The position numbers and the translations under genes are program-made. Below, one piece after another: positions 23,993 to 26,660 of a stretch of DNA of 26,660 bases (within the stretch, counting starts at the first letter, position 1; each line of letters begins with the position of its first letter). A model generated the notes under the pieces. That model saw nothing but the letters and a program-made list of their open reading frames with translations, was not told where the DNA came from and did not search any database. Source of the DNA: Ruminococcus flavefaciens (GTDB lineage: Bacteria; Bacillota; Clostridia; Oscillospirales; Ruminococcaceae); assembly GCA_004554385.1 (NCBI GenBank), contig SFMO01000060.1, positions 1 through 26,660 on the forward strand, read 5' to 3'.

Positions 23993-24264
23993 CCAAAGGG
24001 ACTGTGTTCCTTTGGCGGAGTCCAGAGGCAGCGCCTCTGGCGGGTTTGGGCAGAGCCCAAAAAACGTAAGGCGCTCCGCAAGGGTGAATTTCAAAAACAG
24101 TCCGGTGGACTGTTTTTGAAAGAGGGACGCCCTGCAAGTGAGGGCGTCCCTTAACTGGGACGTCGAGACGCCGTCCCCTACAAATTTAATTACATCATGC
24201 GGACGACCAATGGTCGTCCCTACAAATTGAAAACGTTATTTTACGGGTGGATAATATCCGCCCC
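23993..24264. repeat. Cluster of dispersed hairpin repeats between proS and rnhA
   Basis: This 342-base gap (23942-24283) holds no gene but at least eight palindromes. They are 23993-24015 (7 bp), 24022-24040 (8 bp, loop 3), 24045-24061 (7 bp), 24089-24121 (perfect 15 bp, loop 3), 24123-24151 (11 bp), 24157-24177, 24201-24219 (9 bp) and 24245-24263 (9 bp). The last three each end in CCCTACAAAT on the plus strand and look like copies of one unit with changing stems. They resemble dispersed palindromic repeats common in Clostridia of the gut. They could act as terminators, attenuators or mobile hairpin elements; function is not known. Confidence 0.75.
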
Positions 24265-24283
24265 TACAAATCTTAGCTCTTAA

Positions 24284-25729
24284 TTAATATGCCTTGCCCC
24301 AGTATACCATGCACTTTGCAGGTTTGCCGCAGCATACACACTTGTCGCTGAGCTTCTCCTGCTCAAACGGGATACATCTTGAGCCAACGCCTGTCTTTTC
24401 CTTGACCTCGTCCTCACAAGCCTCTTCGCCGCACCACATAGCCTTTACAAAGCCGTCACCGTGCTCTGCGAGCGCCTTGTTTATCTCATCGATACTTGTG
24501 CAGGAATATGTTCTGTTTGCGCGGTTCTCAGCAGCCTTGTTGAACATACCCTCAGGTATCTCCTTTTCAAGAAGAGCCTTTACGTATACTGCAAGGTCAC
24601 CCAGTGAAACCGTCTTCTTCTCGCCGTTGTAGCGTACAGCCACGATGCACTGGTTCTCCTCAATATCACGGGGACCTATCTCAATACGTACAGGTACGCC
24701 CTTCATCTCATATTCAGCAAACTTCCAGCCGGGTGAGTTCTCGCTGTCGTCCAGCTTTACTCTGATACCTGCGGCTTTGAGCTCATTAAGAAGCTCTCCT
24801 GCCTTGTCAAGAACGCCCTCCTTGTGCTGAGCGATAGGCACGATAACTGCCTGTACAGGAGCTACAGCAGGTGGGAGCACAAGACCGCTGTTATCGCCGT
24901 GAGTCATAATAACTGCGCCGATAAGACGTGTTGTAACGCCCCAGCTTGTCTGGTGAGGATTAACTCTCTTGTTTTCCTTATCTGTATATTCAATGCCGAA
25001 AGCCTTTGCAAAGCCGTCGCCGAAATAGTGTGATGTACCTGCCTGCAAAGCCTTTCCGTCGTGCATAAGAGCCTCGATAGCGTATGTGGAAACGGCTCCT
25101 GCGAACTTGTCGCTCTCAGTCTTCTTGCCCTTTACAACAGGCATAGCAAGGGACTTCTCGCAGAAATCAGCATATACATTGAGCATACGCTCTGTCTCCT
25201 CGATAGCCTCCTCAGCAGTAGCGTGGATAGTGTGTCCCTCCTGCCAGAGAAACTCTCTTGAACGAAGGAAAGGACGTGTGGTCTTTTCCCAGCGTACAAC
25301 GCTTACCCACTGATTATAGAGCTTTGGAAGGTCTCTGTAGGAATGAACGATATTTGCATAGTGCTCGCAGAAAAGAGTCTCTGATGTAGGACGTACACAG
25401 AGTCTGTCCTCCAGCTTTTCGCTTCCGCCGTGAGTTACCCATGCTACCTCAGGAGCGAAGCCCTCAACGTGGTCCTTTTCCTTCTGGAGAAGGCTCTCGG
25501 GAATGAACATAGGCATACATACATTCTCGTGACCCAATTCCTTGAATCTGGTATCAAGGATATGCTGCATATTCTCCCATATAGCGTAGCCGTAGGGGCG
25601 TATTACCATACAGCCCTTGACGCTTGTATATTCAATAAGCTCTGCTTTTTTGCAGATGTCGGTATACCACTGAGCGAAATCCTCGTCCATTGAGGTTATT
25701 TCGGATACCAGCTTTTTATCTTTTGCCAT
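24284..25729 (-). CDS. proS: Prolyl-tRNA synthetase (archaeal/eukaryal-like short type)
   Basis: This class II enzyme attaches proline to tRNA-Pro. At 481 residues, with no insertion editing domain, it is the short ProS type found in archaea, eukaryotes and some bacteria, including many Clostridia. Visible features are the ATP/proline site CVRPTSETLFCEHY, motif 2 around FLRSREFLWQEGHT, and motif 3 around GLVLPPAVAPVQ. The anticodon-binding domain follows (about 290-390). A C-terminal domain with paired cysteines ends in CMVYWGKAY, as in other short ProS with a zinc-binding tail. The start has a GAGGT site upstream. It has its own promoter with a leader of only about 35 bases, so there is no room for a T-box. 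Confidence 0.96.
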   Translation of the reverse strand: MAKDKKLVSEITSMDEDFAQWYTDICKKAELIEYTSVKGCMVIRPYGYAIWENMQHILDTRFKELGHENVCMPMFIPESLLQKEKDHVEGFAPEVAWVTHGGSEKLEDRLCVRPTSETLFCEHYANIVHSYRDLPKLYNQWVSVVRWEKTTRPFLRSREFLWQEGHTIHATAEEAIEETERMLNVYADFCEKSLAMPVVKGKKTESDKFAGAVSTYAIEALMHDGKALQAGTSHYFGDGFAKAFGIEYTDKENKRVNPHQTSWGVTTRLIGAVIMTHGDNSGLVLPPAVAPVQAVIVPIAQHKEGVLDKAGELLNELKAAGIRVKLDDSENSPGWKFAEYEMKGVPVRIEIGPRDIEENQCIVAVRYNGEKKTVSLGDLAVYVKALLEKEIPEGMFNKAAENRANRTYSCTSIDEINKALAEHGDGFVKAMWCGEEACEDEVKEKTGVGSRCIPFEQEKLSDKCVCCGKPAKCMVYWGKAY

Positions 25730-25769
25730 AAATATGACCTCTTTCTCTTATATTTCAATAGATATTATC

Positions 25770-25798
25770 ATTATATCATCTATTATAGAGAATGTCAA
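25770..25798 (-). promoter_or_regulatory. Sigma-A-type promoter for proS
   Basis: A perfect TTGACA (25793-25798) and a perfect TATAAT (25770-25775) on the minus strand are 17 bases apart, about 40 bases before the start codon. Confidence 0.85.
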
Positions 25799-25825
25799 AC
25801 CTATTTTTGCGTAAAGCTGATAAAG

Positions 25826-25861
25826 ATAAAAAAGACTGCACGGACTCGCCGTGCAGCCTTT
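25826..25861 (-). terminator. Intrinsic terminator after the truncated membrane-protein gene
   Basis: An 8-base-pair stem (25836-25843 with 25849-25856), extended by A/T pairs, is followed on the minus strand by TTTTTTATC. It separates the membrane-protein gene from the proS promoter. Confidence 0.85.
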
Positions 25862-25872
25862 AATATCACGTT

Positions 25873-26502
25873 TTATATTATAATATTCAATATCAAAAAA
25901 GCAACAATAATACTTATCATTGTATATCTGCTTACTTTTATTAGCTTTTCAGTCAGTCCTGCTTCTGTATTTTCACGCTTTCTTTCAACAAGCACCGCTA
26001 TTATGCATAAAGCAGCCAAAACAACGAATATTCCGCCAGAAAACACATTAAACATTATCTTATACTTAAAAAGCGTGTCAACATAGTACCCATTTCCAAA
26101 AGAAAAGCCCTTTTCCTTCATCATGGTATCGGCTTCTGCAAGAGCTTTTTTCAGCTTATCGCTCATAGGAAACAAATAGCCTTTTATTCTTTTCTCATCT
26201 TTATTTACACCTGTCTTCGGATCAAACATATCACCAAAGTTCTTTGTGCCGCGAACAAGAAGCATATCTGCTTCATTATCACCGACCGCTGCAACGGCAT
26301 AATAATATGACTTGCCTATACCTATCCCAAACAAGCCCTTTGACTCCGTCATACGCCGACTTATTCCCATAGGCGGTATCCAATCAACTGCCTGATCCTC
26401 CTCAGGTCCATCTGAAAGAACAACTTTCAGGTCTGTCGGCTCTTTCAGAAGATATGGCAGATTAGAATAAACAATACGTGCTGCGCAAAGAATAAATATC
26501 AC
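25873..26502 (-). CDS. Membrane protein of unknown function, 5' end cut by an IS
   Basis: I do not recognise the family. The visible product has a hydrophobic N-terminal segment, a polar region (about 25-145) and two C-terminal transmembrane helices (about 152-172 and 190-209). The polar part is probably outside the membrane. The GTG at 26502 has no ribosome site and lies in the middle of what looks like the first helix. The frame stays open upstream through YLYFYI and into the IS left end with no ATG. The native start has therefore very likely been separated by the insertion at about 26522, and the gene may be dead or start poorly. A terminator follows it. Confidence 0.6.
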   Translation of the reverse strand: MIFILCAARIVYSNLPYLLKEPTDLKVVLSDGPEEDQAVDWIPPMGISRRMTESKGLFGIGIGKSYYYAVAAVGDNEADMLLVRGTKNFGDMFDPKTGVNKDEKRIKGYLFPMSDKLKKALAEADTMMKEKGFSFGNGYYVDTLFKYKIMFNVFSGGIFVVLAALCIIAVLVERKRENTEAGLTEKLIKVSRYTMISIIVAFLILNIII

Positions 26503-26522
26503 GATATAAAAATACAGATAAA

Positions 26523-26550
26523 TGAAATGCTCCCCTTTTGTTAGACAATG
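26523..26550 (+). repeat. IS3-family left terminal inverted repeat
   Basis: The sequence begins TGAAATGCTCCCC and includes GTTAGACAA. It matches the reverse complement of 111-138 at 19 of 28 positions. Confidence 0.75.
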
Positions 26551-26601
26551 TGGTATAATAGAAATATACCAAAATGAAGTCTAACGAAAGGGGACATTTT
26601 T

Positions 26602-26660
26602 ATGCCAAAAGGAAAACCAAACAAGAGATATACACCTGAATTCAAGATCAAGGTTGTTGA
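26602..26660 (+). CDS. IS3-family transposase OrfA, N-terminal fragment
   Basis: The frame from ATG at 26602 runs to the window edge and reads MPKGKPNKRYTPEFKIKVV. The RYTPEFKIKVV segment is the usual start of the helix-turn-helix domain of IS3-family OrfA, which binds the IS ends. AAAGGGGA lies about ten bases upstream. The gene is partial only because the window ends. Confidence 0.85.
   Translation, partial: MPKGKPNKRYTPEFKIKVV

Larger units (their letters stand above)
26523..26660 (+). mobile_element. Left end of an IS3-family insertion sequence (partial)
   Basis: This holds the left inverted repeat, a TATAAT box (26554-26559) without a clear -35 partner, a ribosome site (AAAGGGG) and the start of OrfA. 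In IS3 elements a weak -10 at the left end often pairs with a -35 from the right end after circle formation, which would fit. The rest of the element lies beyond the window. The outer boundary could be two bases further out (26521). Confidence 0.85.

Noticed and set aside
23919..24137. 72-codon minus-strand frame in the hairpin cluster
   Set aside because: It runs through several perfect palindromes, overlaps the start of rnhA and has a low-complexity translation, so it is not a believable gene.
139..26522. Composite transposon bounded by two IS3 copies
   Set aside because: The interior is 26 kb of ordinary chromosomal genes such as rnr, glmM, rnhA and proS. Equal-length IS ends are better explained by contig boundaries.

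Overview
The window looks like a piece of a Gram-positive, fibre-degrading gut or rumen Ruminococcus, close to the R. flavefaciens type. The main pointer is a secreted family-5 glycoside hydrolase with a long poly-Thr linker and a C-terminal dockerin. The dockerin belongs to the cellulosome lineage of Ruminococcus. Strong TTGACA/TATAAT promoters, AGGAGG ribosome sites, archaeal-type short ProS, BspA-like leucine-rich repeat proteins and dispersed CCCTACAAAT hairpins fit a Clostridia/Oscillospiraceae host. The genus is an inference; no rRNA or other taxonomic marker is present.

Both ends lie inside IS3-family insertion sequences in the same orientation. At the left are the last codons of the transposase and the right terminal inverted repeat (1-138). 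At the right are the left inverted repeat and the start of OrfA (26523-26660). Each end carries the same 138 bases of IS, which suggests the window is a whole assembly contig stopped at a repeated element.

From left to right: (i) rnr (RNase R), translationally coupled to a Thr-rich lipoprotein. (ii) On the minus strand, a Na/Pi-cotransporter with a PhoU-like domain, a Wzz-like polysaccharide chain-length protein with a poly-Asp tail, and glmM. (iii) On the plus strand, a giant YfhO-family membrane protein, the dockerin-bearing cellulase, an operon of a CpsB-type PHP tyrosine phosphatase with a membrane UDP-sugar 4,6-dehydratase, a FliB-like cysteine-rich protein, and an overlapping pair of leucine-rich-repeat membrane proteins. 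(iv) On the minus strand, an EF-Tu-domain-2 orphan with rnhA, a cluster of dispersed hairpin repeats, proS, and a membrane protein whose 5' end is cut off by the right-hand IS.

Much of the window serves the cell envelope and surface: GlmM makes the amino-sugar precursor, the dehydratase, Wzz-like protein and PHP phosphatase fit capsule or exopolysaccharide synthesis, YfhO probably modifies a surface polymer, and the cellulase and LRR proteins face the outside. Four of these unrelated membrane proteins end in a transmembrane helix followed by a long, highly charged cytoplasmic tail, which is the most unusual pattern seen here. No CRISPR array, tRNA, rRNA, prophage or recognisable defence system was found.
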